48,945 nucleotides of DNA from an uncultured Lachnospiraceae bacterium (GTDB lineage: Bacteria > Bacillota > Clostridia > Lachnospirales > Lachnospiraceae), in NCBI GenBank assembly GCA_910577785.1, contig CAJTNT010000029.1:1-48945 (forward strand). Reading direction: 5' to 3'. Position 1 is the stretch's first letter. Every line of letters starts with the position of its first letter. Under the pieces are notes generated by a model that worked only from the letters and a program-made list of their open reading frames with translations, was not told the DNA's origin and searched no databases. Made by a program: the position numbers and the translations under genes. Positions 8,186-17,678 of this stretch are shown piece after piece.

Positions 8186-8776
8186 TCACCCCTCTTCTTT
8201 CATTCCCTTCAATGAACCCGAAAATATCTTTTCTTCCTTTTCTGTCATATTTTCCTGGAATTTTTGTGTGTTTGCTCTGGTTATTTTTAAGATATTTGCT
8301 ATAAATACCATTTTTGTATCTCTCTGATTATATGGTGCAATGTCGTAAAGATATTTCGTCATCTCTTGTATAATCCTAGATCGGTACCCTGTATATCGGC
8401 TCCATGTCTCTTGGTACTTTTTCACGCCTATCCATTTATGTATGATATAAGGCGGAATAAACAAGACGATTAAATTAACCAGAGCCAAACTTTTCACCAT
8501 ATACTCTAAACAAAACATAGCCACATACGCTGCCGCAAAAACCGCAAGCAAAATGCCCTTCATAAAAAAATTTTTCTTTTTATTCCATGCAATCCCGCTT
8601 TCCAAAAAAATCAGATTTTCCAAAAGCCACCCTAAAAAATACACATCTCTGCTATTGACTGTGACTTCTGGTTGGTTCTTCCACTTATTTTCCCATTGCT
8701 CCTTTATTTCTGCCTCTTTCTTTTGCAATTCCTCTCTATGTTTTTTTAAATTTTTCCGTTTCTCCCAAAAATTCAT
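8186..8776 (-). CDS. SLATT-type two-helix membrane protein, RADAR accessory
   Basis: A 196-residue protein. Two starts are possible: GTG at 8782 or ATG at 8776. I choose the ATG because AGGA sits 7 nt before it. The N-terminal 35 residues form a charged coiled coil. Two hydrophobic segments lie at about residues 72-92 and 96-113. The cytoplasmic tail has the pattern YQETWSRYTGYRSRIIQEMT ... YLYDIAPY, which is the W-x-x-Y ... E ... Y-x-x-x-x-P-Y signature of SLATT/DUF4231 proteins. SLATT proteins are membrane effectors of nucleotide-signalling defence systems and are one of two known accessory types in RADAR loci (the other is Csx27-like). The gene follows rdrB by only 9 nt, so it is co-transcribed. 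Its likely job is membrane disruption or anchoring when the system fires. Confidence 0.8.
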   Translation of the reverse strand: MNFWEKRKNLKKHREELQKKEAEIKEQWENKWKNQPEVTVNSRDVYFLGWLLENLIFLESGIAWNKKKNFFMKGILLAVFAAAYVAMFCLEYMVKSLALVNLIVLFIPPYIIHKWIGVKKYQETWSRYTGYRSRIIQEMTKYLYDIAPYNQRDTKMVFIANILKITRANTQKFQENMTEKEEKIFSGSLKGMKEEG

Positions 8777-8785
8777 TTTCACTTC

Positions 8786-11700
8786 CTAATCCTTCTTTAA
8801 GTCATTGTTCCGCCCTTCACCCAGGCGATGCTCTTCTGGCACTTCTTTACTAAAGGCTTGTTTGTTTCCCATTTTCCGTACATTATTAATCCAATCGTAA
8901 ACCCTGTCTTTTTTATAAATATGTTCGCCATCTTCTCCCCTCAGGTTTTCTAAACTGCCCGCCATCATGGTATATTCATTATATAATGAAGTCGTGAAGG
9001 TTCCCTGATCATCTGTATTGATAGATACATTAATCTGTGGACATTCTTCAATTTGTGCAGGATCTCCAACCAGGCCTTTATTGTAAAAGGATAAAATCGG
9101 GTGGGATTCATATCCCGCCAGTCCTGCAATCAGCAGGTTAGAGGACGGATTCGTCTCAATGGCAATACCACACTTGGCAATCCGCCTTTGCATATTTTTC
9201 TGCACCATCGCAATCCCACACATCATATAATATGGAATCTTGATCGCAATTGGCTTCTCCCCTTCTTTACGCACTTTTTCATTGTAATGATAGGTATAAT
9301 ACAAAATGGCTGCTTCTGGGATTTCTCGCCGTTCTGCTTGTACCCGTCTGTTAATTGCCTGATCACCCCAGGAAGTGCCTTGCTGATGGCTCTTTTGATA
9401 AAATCCTTCCGCATACAATTCCGGATCGTCTCCCCGCAATTCCCACGCATAATAGTAATTGTGGATGTTAAAATTCAAATCATGCTTAAGATGTCCTTCC
9501 TTTTTTCCAAGTATACCCATATTAAAGCTATTGCTCATATGCTGCTCGTAAATACGGTTAAAATATACCTGAAATTCATGTTCCAGATATTCCAGGAGAT
9601 TATCCTGATTAGATATATGGTAATAGACAATCCTATGGTACAGCCAAGCCACATTATCCAGGTAATCATGCTGTCGGATTGATATCATATGCTGATTCCT
9701 CCTGTACCACCTTTCCACATTAATCCCCAGCATAGTTGCATGGCCAAGGCGGTCGCCGCTTTCTAGGTTAAGAAAATAGACAGCCTCGTCAATGGTGCGT
9801 AAGCCATCCAGAATATCCTGGTTTTCCTCTCCTACATGATAGCTGATTCTTAACGGGGAAAGGTTCTGCTTTGTATCCGTACGGTATACCTCATGCGCCT
9901 TTAATTCACGGAATGCCACAGCAAATACTTCTGGACGGCAGCCATCTTCACTAGAACAGGCGTCAATACCTTTTAGACGTCCAGCTATATTGGGGTTTTT
10001 CTCCCGCATGGACATAATTGCCATTGACCGTTGCTTTACTGTTTTACGAAATTCCCAATGGCGGCAGCCGTATGCCCCATTTCCTTTAATATTGTCTTCC
10101 TTTTTCCCAAAATGAATAACATAATAGTATTTTTTGTATAGCTTTTTCTGCCATTTATCTTTTTTATTACGCTTGTCCCTTTTACAAATTCCGCACTTTT
10201 CATGTATTGAGTTCTTTTCACAATCCCAGTTCTTTTTGTGTGCAATGGCTTCATCATAAATGCGGATCATGCGAATGTTTTCAATATCATTTTTCTGGGG
10301 CATTACCCTTAATTCCATACTTTTCAGGTTCTGTCTCTGAAACGCTCCCCTCACTGCAATCTGTGCCAATTCCTCTTCCAAAAATGCAGTTGTAAACATT
10401 GTCTTGCGCTTTTGATAATCCTGAAAATTCCGAAATCCAATTTTATCATTATTTTGTAAGATTTCGCTACGGAAGGACTCTTTTATTGTCAAATAGATGA
10501 AAAAGAGATTATAGATATCCCTTTCACGTTCTTGATCTCCTTTTTTGTAACAAAACCTCCGATGCTCCATTTGGTAGATCAGCCACCGCTCTCCGGTGAC
10601 GACAGAACGTTCCCAGTCATCCCCTTCCCATTCCACATGATTCAAGGCATAATCTTTTTGTCTCTTGCTGCTTCTCTCATGGAATGCATCAATGGAATGC
10701 TGGATATCCTCCCTGCTGCCTTGCAGTTCATACGGGTTTGATAAAAGCTTTTTGATTGCCAGCTTACTCTGCCAATCCCACTCCATACGATATTTCTCCT
10801 GGTATTGCCCTTGGAACAGCCATGCGCATTGGCTTAAAGGAAGAGGCTTGTACTCTTGTTCTATGTACCTTGCAATATTAGCGATATTTTCTGGGCAAAG
10901 CAACTTGCTCCCTTCTAAAAAACATTCCATAGGAATCTCCGGATAGCAATCCCAAAATAGCCAATAGAAGCCTTTGCTATATTCTTGGATATTTTCAATG
11001 CTGCTCTTTAAGTTACCTTGCGTTGCTTGCCATATTTCCAGATATTGCGTCAGATTTCTCCCCTGTGCGATCTCTTGATCCACCGTAATCTCTTCACACA
11101 AATACAAGATAGATTCTGTCTCACACACATGCTCTAACAGCCATTTTACTGGTATATGGTACTCACCCAATTCCAATACCTCCCCTGTAAGAAATGCATA
11201 TAGATATAACCGAATGGCAGCAGCCATTAAGTGGCGCAAAGCAAATCCATCTTCCTGGTAGCTATGGCGATAGCGTACCTTAGGATTTCTGGGATGCTCA
11301 CTAATCTTATCCAACTCACTGGATATCTTTGTATTTGTGACAGAATTCATAAGAGACAGCCATGACAGAATAAAATAAGGGGATGAGCAGCGCAAATGGC
11401 AATGATTATCTGATATACCCCGTTCAAGCACCTCATTCAACACCTGATTATCATGACATAAAACATCCATTGATACAAAATTTTTGCGCTGAAATGCTGC
11501 CTTATAATCCCTACGGGCGTACATACTGGCCGCAAAAAGATTTGTGCCTATTTTTCCGCTCAGATAATGCCATGCTTCCAGGTATTTGTAACGGTATACT
11601 ATTTTTTCCTGCTTAACAGTGAGTAACTTAACTGCCAGGCAGTGTATCAAGTCAAATATACTGATTCCATCCTTTTCCGTTTTCACTGTAGAATCCGCAT

Positions 11701-11917
11701 GCCAGCCCTCCACTTCTAGCTGAACCAAAACCCATTCCTTCATATATCTTAGCTTCTTGAGCAAAGAGGACTCATCCATACTGTTACTGGTATGAAAATA
11801 AATCTCCTGCAGCAGGGTAAGCGGAATTGCCTCATAACTCACCGTTCCTTCCAGAATATCCTTAGGCAATATGTATTGGAAACTTTTCACCAGTATTTCA
11901 GCCACGAAGTTAACCAT
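8786..11917 (-). CDS. rdrB: RADAR adenosine deaminase subunit RdrB
   Basis: A 1043-residue divergent adenosine deaminase. Catalytic elements are intact and in family order: the metal-binding DNHCHLR (His172, His174), YHVGE (metal His694, catalytic Glu697), DRLGHA (His726), NPSSN (923-927), SHP (938-940) and NTDD (metal Asp969, Asp970). A large insert between residues 180 and 690 separates the first and second motifs and contains a C-x-x-C pair (575-578). Normal metabolic adenosine deaminases are about 340 residues, so this is a defence-specialised form. In studied RADAR systems RdrB forms a large shell that, with RdrA, deaminates adenine-containing molecules (RNA was proposed first, ATP/dATP to ITP/dITP later), stopping phage growth. 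The ATG overlaps the rdrA stop as TAATG, which implies translational coupling. Confidence 0.92.
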   Translation of the reverse strand: MVNFVAEILVKSFQYILPKDILEGTVSYEAIPLTLLQEIYFHTSNSMDESSLLKKLRYMKEWVLVQLEVEGWHADSTVKTEKDGISIFDLIHCLAVKLLTVKQEKIVYRYKYLEAWHYLSGKIGTNLFAASMYARRDYKAAFQRKNFVSMDVLCHDNQVLNEVLERGISDNHCHLRCSSPYFILSWLSLMNSVTNTKISSELDKISEHPRNPKVRYRHSYQEDGFALRHLMAAAIRLYLYAFLTGEVLELGEYHIPVKWLLEHVCETESILYLCEEITVDQEIAQGRNLTQYLEIWQATQGNLKSSIENIQEYSKGFYWLFWDCYPEIPMECFLEGSKLLCPENIANIARYIEQEYKPLPLSQCAWLFQGQYQEKYRMEWDWQSKLAIKKLLSNPYELQGSREDIQHSIDAFHERSSKRQKDYALNHVEWEGDDWERSVVTGERWLIYQMEHRRFCYKKGDQERERDIYNLFFIYLTIKESFRSEILQNNDKIGFRNFQDYQKRKTMFTTAFLEEELAQIAVRGAFQRQNLKSMELRVMPQKNDIENIRMIRIYDEAIAHKKNWDCEKNSIHEKCGICKRDKRNKKDKWQKKLYKKYYYVIHFGKKEDNIKGNGAYGCRHWEFRKTVKQRSMAIMSMREKNPNIAGRLKGIDACSSEDGCRPEVFAVAFRELKAHEVYRTDTKQNLSPLRISYHVGEENQDILDGLRTIDEAVYFLNLESGDRLGHATMLGINVERWYRRNQHMISIRQHDYLDNVAWLYHRIVYYHISNQDNLLEYLEHEFQVYFNRIYEQHMSNSFNMGILGKKEGHLKHDLNFNIHNYYYAWELRGDDPELYAEGFYQKSHQQGTSWGDQAINRRVQAERREIPEAAILYYTYHYNEKVRKEGEKPIAIKIPYYMMCGIAMVQKNMQRRIAKCGIAIETNPSSNLLIAGLAGYESHPILSFYNKGLVGDPAQIEECPQINVSINTDDQGTFTTSLYNEYTMMAGSLENLRGEDGEHIYKKDRVYDWINNVRKMGNKQAFSKEVPEEHRLGEGRNNDLKKD

Positions 11918-14739
11918 TATATCACCTCATCTGTCCCTTCCATGCTATCTGCCGCAAAATATAACATGCGATGATTATAAACCCCCATTGCAACCCCTTT
12001 CATATGCGTATCGATACTTTGCATACATATCTTTTTTGATTTTACCTCTTCTAACAATGTAAAGAATGGGCATTTTTTAAATTTTTCCAGAAAACTATTT
12101 TCATTTTGTAAATAATAAAAATGGTCAATTTCCTCCAAATGCTTCTCGATACGCAAGATCATCAGCTGAAACTCTTCCATAAAAGCATTTTTATCACTGA
12201 TATCTAAGGTACGTTCATTAATTTCTTTTCCTTCCTTGAACAAATGCTTGATCAGATTATACATAAGATCGAAATTATGTACTGGCAAGATCATATTCCC
12301 ATAAACTTTGTCCCACTCATAATATTTTTCCCACAAACCCTTAAATATTTTCTCTGTCGTTTCTCGAAGTTTCGCCTTAAACTCCTTCTCAACATCTTGA
12401 TCCTTTCTTTTTTCTACAAAAGAATCCAACAATAATTGTTCCATTTTATACAAATACTCTGGATAAAAAATGGATACATTTATAAATGCTGTTAATTCAA
12501 ATTTAATTTCTTCACTATTCCAAATATTTAATTCTCCTACCTCTTCCTTTCCTGATTTTCTTGTAATTTCTACCTCCAGCTGTTTCCACTGCAATATATC
12601 AGAATGCATCATCATCAAGAAAATACATCCCTTAATGATATCTTCAATATTTTCATCCGTTGAGGCACCTGCAAGCAAAAAATTTACTTTAAAAGCCGCT
12701 TCCCTCATATTTTCAAAACATCCTATGATCACAGCATAATCATCTTTTATGTGCTTTGTATACACTTTTGGAAAATAATATTCCGTCCACTTGCCAAATA
12801 CTGTATTTCCAATAACTTCTTTCAGCGGTTGTGCATACCCCTCAATCTCTTTAATTCTAATTTTCTCTTCATCTTCCCCTTCCGCATTATTTTCTATATT
12901 ATCCCCCCTTTCAGCTTCCTGTTTCTCTTTCAATAGTTTTCTGTATCCCTTGATATAAATATCTTTCCCATTTTCCTCTATCTGAGCAAGTTTCTTCTTT
13001 GCGTTGTTAAAGGAATCATAAAGCTGCGACAAGGCAATAGAATATGAATGCAGAATACATGCCACCAGCTCCTTCGAATATGGCTTTTCTGAACGTGTCA
13101 TATGATAGATGCTATGTATAAGTTCCGCATAACTATAAGACACATCGCTATTATCTTCCCAAAAACTAATAGCTTCCTCTAAATCACCACGGCTATATAG
13201 CCTCTGTGATGTGTATTGACCATGCTCCTGCCGTTCCTGTTTAAGCAATTTTACAATTTGCCTATTTGTCCTTCCAAGAGGCTTTACCATAGGCGATATA
13301 AGCTGTACAATCTTCTCCCCCCTACGTTGTGGCTGGTATTCTAGTAAATCATTAAATAATACCCTCTCTTTTTCCAAATAAATATGTTCACTAGCATACC
13401 GAAAATATGCATCATCCATAACACGCTTAAATACATTTCCCTCATTTTTATCTTTCTTTGCCAGATGTAGTTCCTGACTGCCTTCCCTAGATTCCTCATC
13501 CACAAATAAATACAACGTATTACTTAACTCCCGCAAGGAACCTGGCTCCAAGAAATGCTTCTTCTTTCCCTCACAGTCATAATAAATCCCAAGCATCTCC
13601 GCATACAGAATTAACAGCAATTCCTTTATCGTAAATATATGCTTAGGATTTTCACTCTGGAGAAAACGAGTGAATATATCCTCTTGCAGACTGTATTTAT
13701 CCACATCAATCTGTATTGCCCTTCTATTGTAATCCCATTTTTTCCAGGAGGGCATATAGAAACGGTACATCGGCAGAAAAACCTTCTCCATAAATTCTGT
13801 GGCCAAACGACTTCCAGATTTCAAATCTTCTCCGATTTCATACTCATCATGATAGTTGCTAGCATTACTGCCCGCAAAAAAGCTACTGCACTGCTGATAG
13901 AGATCCGTATGGTTATAAGCCGTCAACACAATAACTCCCGGAATAGAAAAATATTTGGAAAGCAGGCGCATGATTTCATAAGAACGAATATTCAGCTGTC
14001 CCTGCCTTGCCACACGCTTGTTATAATGCGCCATATCCAAATCGTCAATTGTTATTACCAGGTACATTTCTTTAGAGGAATGCTTGTTATGCCCATTAAA
14101 ATATTGCAGACATTCTATAACCAGCCTCTCAAATTGCGTTCGAATTTTCTGGCTGCTAGCCAAGCTCTTTAAATTTTCATAGGATGAATATTCCCCTTTA
14201 CCAGAAGCATTGGGATCTGTCAGCAAACTATAATTTTCATATAAATCTTCCAATTTTTTTCGCAGAGAACGTCTTTGATATTCTTCTAAGTCATATTCCT
14301 TTTCTTTGCCATACTCTTCAATCATAGACAATATATTTGCGAGAACAATGGTAAAAACGCTCTCACTTTCTTCTAGTGTAGAGGCATCAATACAATCCAG
14401 CACAAAAAAACTGGCTCCCTTCAGGGAATCAAAGTTTTCTTTATCTGTCTGCCTCTCACTGTAATTCTGAAGCATCCCTTGAAACGACATCATAGATGAA
14501 GATTTCCCTGTTCCCCTCCGTCCCACAAAAGAAATCACATTTGCAATCTCTACATTTCTGCCTTTTAGATTTCGGTATCCTTTTCCCTCTCTGTTTTGAT
14601 TATCTACCCGAATTTGTTCTACTGCTTCAAATGCCCCTCTATAGACATCTCGGTAGATTGACTTGGTTATCTCTGATGCTTTTTCGTAATGAATCCCTTT
14701 CTCCAATAAGTGCTGTAATGCGATTATCTTTGGTTCCAT
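11917..14739 (-). CDS. rdrA: RADAR P-loop ATPase subunit RdrA
   Basis: A 940-residue protein starting at the ATG at 14739 behind AAAGGACAG. An AAA/STAND-like NTPase domain fills the N-terminal third: Walker A GRRGTGKS (73-80), Walker B YLVITIDDLD (226-235) and a sensor strand VIVLTAYN (269-276). The remaining 600 residues are alpha-helical with charged stretches and have no other recognisable domain, which fits the family length. RdrA assembles into a ring that binds the RdrB shell and is thought to sense infection and deliver substrate. It is upstream of and translationally coupled to rdrB (1-bp overlap), and follows the 425-aa gene by 84 bp. The base composition is clearly AT-richer than the core genes, consistent with horizontal transfer. 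Confidence 0.9.
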   Translation of the reverse strand: MEPKIIALQHLLEKGIHYEKASEITKSIYRDVYRGAFEAVEQIRVDNQNREGKGYRNLKGRNVEIANVISFVGRRGTGKSSSMMSFQGMLQNYSERQTDKENFDSLKGASFFVLDCIDASTLEESESVFTIVLANILSMIEEYGKEKEYDLEEYQRRSLRKKLEDLYENYSLLTDPNASGKGEYSSYENLKSLASSQKIRTQFERLVIECLQYFNGHNKHSSKEMYLVITIDDLDMAHYNKRVARQGQLNIRSYEIMRLLSKYFSIPGVIVLTAYNHTDLYQQCSSFFAGSNASNYHDEYEIGEDLKSGSRLATEFMEKVFLPMYRFYMPSWKKWDYNRRAIQIDVDKYSLQEDIFTRFLQSENPKHIFTIKELLLILYAEMLGIYYDCEGKKKHFLEPGSLRELSNTLYLFVDEESREGSQELHLAKKDKNEGNVFKRVMDDAYFRYASEHIYLEKERVLFNDLLEYQPQRRGEKIVQLISPMVKPLGRTNRQIVKLLKQERQEHGQYTSQRLYSRGDLEEAISFWEDNSDVSYSYAELIHSIYHMTRSEKPYSKELVACILHSYSIALSQLYDSFNNAKKKLAQIEENGKDIYIKGYRKLLKEKQEAERGDNIENNAEGEDEEKIRIKEIEGYAQPLKEVIGNTVFGKWTEYYFPKVYTKHIKDDYAVIIGCFENMREAAFKVNFLLAGASTDENIEDIIKGCIFLMMMHSDILQWKQLEVEITRKSGKEEVGELNIWNSEEIKFELTAFINVSIFYPEYLYKMEQLLLDSFVEKRKDQDVEKEFKAKLRETTEKIFKGLWEKYYEWDKVYGNMILPVHNFDLMYNLIKHLFKEGKEINERTLDISDKNAFMEEFQLMILRIEKHLEEIDHFYYLQNENSFLEKFKKCPFFTLLEEVKSKKICMQSIDTHMKGVAMGVYNHRMLYFAADSMEGTDEVI

Positions 14740-14823
14740 ATCTCTGTCCTTTCTACGAAAGTATATCTTATCTTACTATTTTCTGTATTTTATATATTTT
14801 TTCCTCTATGTTTTTTAAATATT

Positions 14824-16101
14824 TTATTCTGTTGCCCCTCCCCCTTTTATCTCTCTGCAATTAATATCCATTCTGGAAGCAATTGCTGTACAAACCCCTT
14901 TTATATCCTCCTCTTCATATAACCTTCTTATAAAATAGTTTTTATCTTCTTTTAAATACAGCTCCCTTGTAAATTTTAAAATCTCCTCTGCCTCTGAATA
15001 ATAACGTTTGTCCTGCATACTCGTTCGATCCAAATCATCTAAAAGCATGTAGGCTTTATACGCGTATTCCAATTCCATCAGGGGCAGATTACTTTTCATC
15101 TCCTTAGTTGCTTCCCAATTTTCTATTAATAATTTCAAATACTGCCGTTCCAACCCCTTCCGCTTCTTTTGCATGGCATCCACCACCAGCTTAAATATAG
15201 CTTTGATATTTGTGGGATTGCACTCATACGCACGATAATAAGCTTGACCAGATGTATAGATTTGCTTGTTATTATCCAGCCATTTCCCTAATTGGTAAAA
15301 CAAATAACTTCTGCACAATTCCACCTCACAAGCATTGATCCCTTTATGGTAATATGATTTCGCATAGACATTATACATCAAGCCTTGTTCTGCCACTTTT
15401 GCTTTCAGGAATTCCACCCTATAAAATCCTCTGTCATACTGATAAATTTCCTCTAAATCCTCAAGCATCTTTGAAATCGGATATTCTGGCATCCACCTCT
15501 TTATCTGCCATAATTCATTAATTCTCCTCTGGCAGCTGAATTTTGCATACAGCAAATACTCTATCATACTATTTCCATTCCCGTTTTCCTGCTGTACCTG
15601 TCCCAATAAATCCTCTAATTGACTTATTGCATCCTGCATGGATTTTCGTACTTTTTCAAAAAGAGATTCACCAACCGTTTCCATAAGAATGATGGTATAT
15701 TCATACAAACCTACGACCAGCCGATTCGTTGTATAAATATTAGCTAATTGTTTTAATAAATTTTGGCTATATTCTCCCAGCACGGCTCCACCTATTTTAT
15801 CAATAAGCTGTTCTAACAGCTCTTCTTCAGACTGCCCATTAAGCACATCCAAATCTAGGAATTTATTTCCAAATACATCTGCTATTGTTGGATCCTTCCT
15901 CTGCGCCACCTGATTCAGGCTTACCACAATATCAAATCCCTGATTTTCAGGTTTTCTTAAAATATCCATCCCAATCCCTACGCTACCTGGCGTATATGTG
16001 AGATATGAAAAACCTATCCATTTAAAAAACTGTTTTAAATAGCATACCTCATAGGAATCATTCTGTGAATGGATAAAGCAAATATTCCGAAATCCCTTCA
16101 T
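14824..16101 (-). CDS. Unrecognised 425-aa protein heading the RADAR operon
   Basis: It starts at the ATG at 16101, behind AGGTGGTGAG. Residues 1-100 look like an alpha/beta sandwich: strand NICFIHS (6-12), a helix with a Cys/Tyr-rich segment, strand FSYLTY, a G-x-G-x-G turn (PGSVGIG, about 39-45), then strand FDIVVSLN and FLDLDVL. This is reminiscent of SLOG, TIR-like or Rossmann sensor domains, but I see no decisive catalytic residue. Residues 110-425 are alpha-helical, with Tyr/Ala-rich helix pairs (for example GQAYYRAYECNP, about 286-297) that resemble tetratricopeptide repeats. It is the first gene of a four-gene operon with rdrA, rdrB and the SLATT gene, 84 bp before rdrA. It is not one of the RADAR components I know. 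A sensor or regulator of RdrA is a reasonable inference, no more. Confidence 0.75.
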   Translation of the reverse strand: MKGFRNICFIHSQNDSYEVCYLKQFFKWIGFSYLTYTPGSVGIGMDILRKPENQGFDIVVSLNQVAQRKDPTIADVFGNKFLDLDVLNGQSEEELLEQLIDKIGGAVLGEYSQNLLKQLANIYTTNRLVVGLYEYTIILMETVGESLFEKVRKSMQDAISQLEDLLGQVQQENGNGNSMIEYLLYAKFSCQRRINELWQIKRWMPEYPISKMLEDLEEIYQYDRGFYRVEFLKAKVAEQGLMYNVYAKSYYHKGINACEVELCRSYLFYQLGKWLDNNKQIYTSGQAYYRAYECNPTNIKAIFKLVVDAMQKKRKGLERQYLKLLIENWEATKEMKSNLPLMELEYAYKAYMLLDDLDRTSMQDKRYYSEAEEILKFTRELYLKEDKNYFIRRLYEEEDIKGVCTAIASRMDINCREIKGGGATE

Positions 16102-16118
16102 CTCACCACCTAGTAGTT

Positions 16119-16124
16119 ATTATA
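16119..16124 (-). promoter_or_regulatory. Possible -10 box of the RADAR operon
   Basis: The minus strand reads TATAAT here, 17 bp before the operon's first ATG. No good -35 box lies at the right distance and the implied leader is only about 10 nt, so the true promoter may be further upstream in the AT-rich stretch. Confidence 0.25.
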
Positions 16125-16966
16125 GATCTGTCATTAAATAGACTATGCCGCTAATTTTAATTTGAGACAATAAAATACATCCTATTTTCATTCAGACAAC
16201 GCCTCTACCTTTCTACTTTATCCTTTCTAAATATATTATTTTTATTTTATCAAGCTTGTCCACCTTTTTAGTATTTTCAAGCTTGTAACCCTCTAAATTA
16301 TTATATTGCCGCACACTTATCCACATTTTAATGTTTTTAAACGTAGCAAAAGAAGAGGTGTCCTTGTCATTTGCAAAACCCCTTCTCTCTTTAAGCTGGT
16401 ATTTTCCACACCCAACCTGTTATTATTCTGTTTTTCCTTCCGGCCGCTTCCCAACATTGTTCCTTTTCCTTTCCTACAAGCATCGAATCATATCTTTACT
16501 GCTCTCTGCATCTCTCGTCCTCGCAAAAATACCCTAGAACATATTGCAACCATCGGAAAGGAATGCTGCTTATCCCAATCTATCAATATCTTGTCCCCCT
16601 AATATATAACAAAACACCCTAACTTATCTGCTCTTAGAATTTCTATGCTATAGGCTAAATTATACGCCCTCCTTATATAGCTGTCAACAAACAGACAATA
16701 TCTCCCATTTTTTTGTCTGTTTGTACTATTACACACTCTTGCTTTTTGTGCAAAATCACGGGACTTTTCCATGATTAGAACTTTCTATAAACTTATACTC
16801 TTTAATATTGTATTATGCCCTATATTACTTATTATAAGATTACTTTTTCCATCTGACAATGATTATTCTTAATTTATCCATCGTATTCGGTAGATTTATC
16901 CTCATAACTGGGAATTTTTTACTTTTTATTTCCTAAACGCGCTTTGGGTACATTGCTCGTGAGAAC
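16125..16966. other. AT-rich gap upstream of the RADAR operon
   Basis: No supportable gene. Short open readings on either strand lack ribosome-binding sites and family signatures. A minus-strand segment near 16480-16600 reads DKILIDWDKQHSFPMVAI before stopping and might be a gene relic, but I cannot assign it. Confidence 0.4.
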
Positions 16967-16997
16967 AAAAGGAAAAATGCATTGCTCCATACCCATC

Positions 16998-17024
16998 GCA
17001 TTGTTGTTCGCACAAGAACAATGC
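16998..17024. promoter_or_regulatory. Palindrome upstream of HTH gene, right copy
   Basis: Outer arms GCATTGTT and AACAATGC (8 bp, 11-nt spacer) contain the inner repeat TTGTTC / GAACAA (17004-17009 and 17016-17021). Compared with the left copy, the outer AT pairs have become GC on both arms, so symmetry is preserved despite divergence. Candidate operator for the small HTH protein. Confidence 0.5.
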
Positions 17025-17081
17025 CATATTTCTTAATCTCGTGAAATAATAATCATATCTTAATCCAGAAAGGAGAAACAT

Positions 17082-17297
17082 ATGATTAATTATGACTGTT
17101 TGTGGGAAACCATGAAGAAAAAGGGGATTACGCAGTATTCTTTGATTAACGACTACCATGTAAATGAATCGCAGCTTCACCGCCTGAGAAAAAACATGGT
17201 AATAAAGACAACTACCCTGGATCGTTTTTGCGAAATATTGGACTGTGAAGTTGGGGATATCTGCCAATACACCAAAGACGACCCTGAAGAAGTGTAG
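17082..17297 (+). CDS. Small XRE-type HTH regulator, right copy
   Basis: A 71-residue paralogue of the protein at 6939-7154, with 62 identical residues. It has the same ribosome-binding site (AGAAAGGAGAAACAT) and the same recognition-helix core NESQLHRLRKNMVIKT. The nine changes lie outside this helix, mostly at residues 44-49 and the C-terminal tail, so both proteins probably bind the same kind of operator. It stands alone upstream of the conserved non-coding tail and an IS4-family relic. The duplication and its flanking position argue that it belongs to a mobile or recombining module rather than to the RADAR operon itself. Confidence 0.85.
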   Translation: MINYDCLWETMKKKGITQYSLINDYHVNESQLHRLRKNMVIKTTTLDRFCEILDCEVGDICQYTKDDPEEV

Positions 17298-17678
17298 AAA
17301 AACACAGGGAGACTATTTGGCATTTTTATATTACAGACAAAGCCAATGTGGCGGCACATTTTTATCTGGCTAATTTATTTTGCGGCAGTTCCTAAACTTC
17401 AAGGGGCAACGTTTCCCCTTTATATTGGTATATTAGGTTATCTGTAAGGCAAATTTTCAAGCGCTACGGTGACTGTAGAAGGTAATTACACGAATAGTGT
17501 TTGCAAATAGACAATGTTTTTCGTTTGATTTGAAATGTGTTGGTGCATAGGGGGTGGTTTGCGCTTTTTTACAACTTAAAAAGTAATTTGTAAAAAACCA
17601 ATTATGTTACTTCTATACACTATTAATATCATTTACTTAATGAGTTCGACACCCAAAATAAGTTTCGGGATGCAAAAC

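Larger units (their letters stand above)
16967..17600 (+). repeat. Direct repeat module A, right copy
   Basis: Second, diverged copy of 6838-7440 in the same orientation. It contains the HTH gene, its palindrome, the downstream AGCGCTACGGTGACTGTAGA block (about 17460-17479) and a shared GGGGTGGTTT-containing end followed by an ACTTAA/AAGTAA block. After about 17600 the two copies part because an IS4-type element interrupts this one. Confidence 0.75.

Noticed and set aside
16306..16602. 98-codon plus-strand frame upstream of the second HTH gene
   Set aside because: No start signal or domain; the composition matches random AT-rich DNA.
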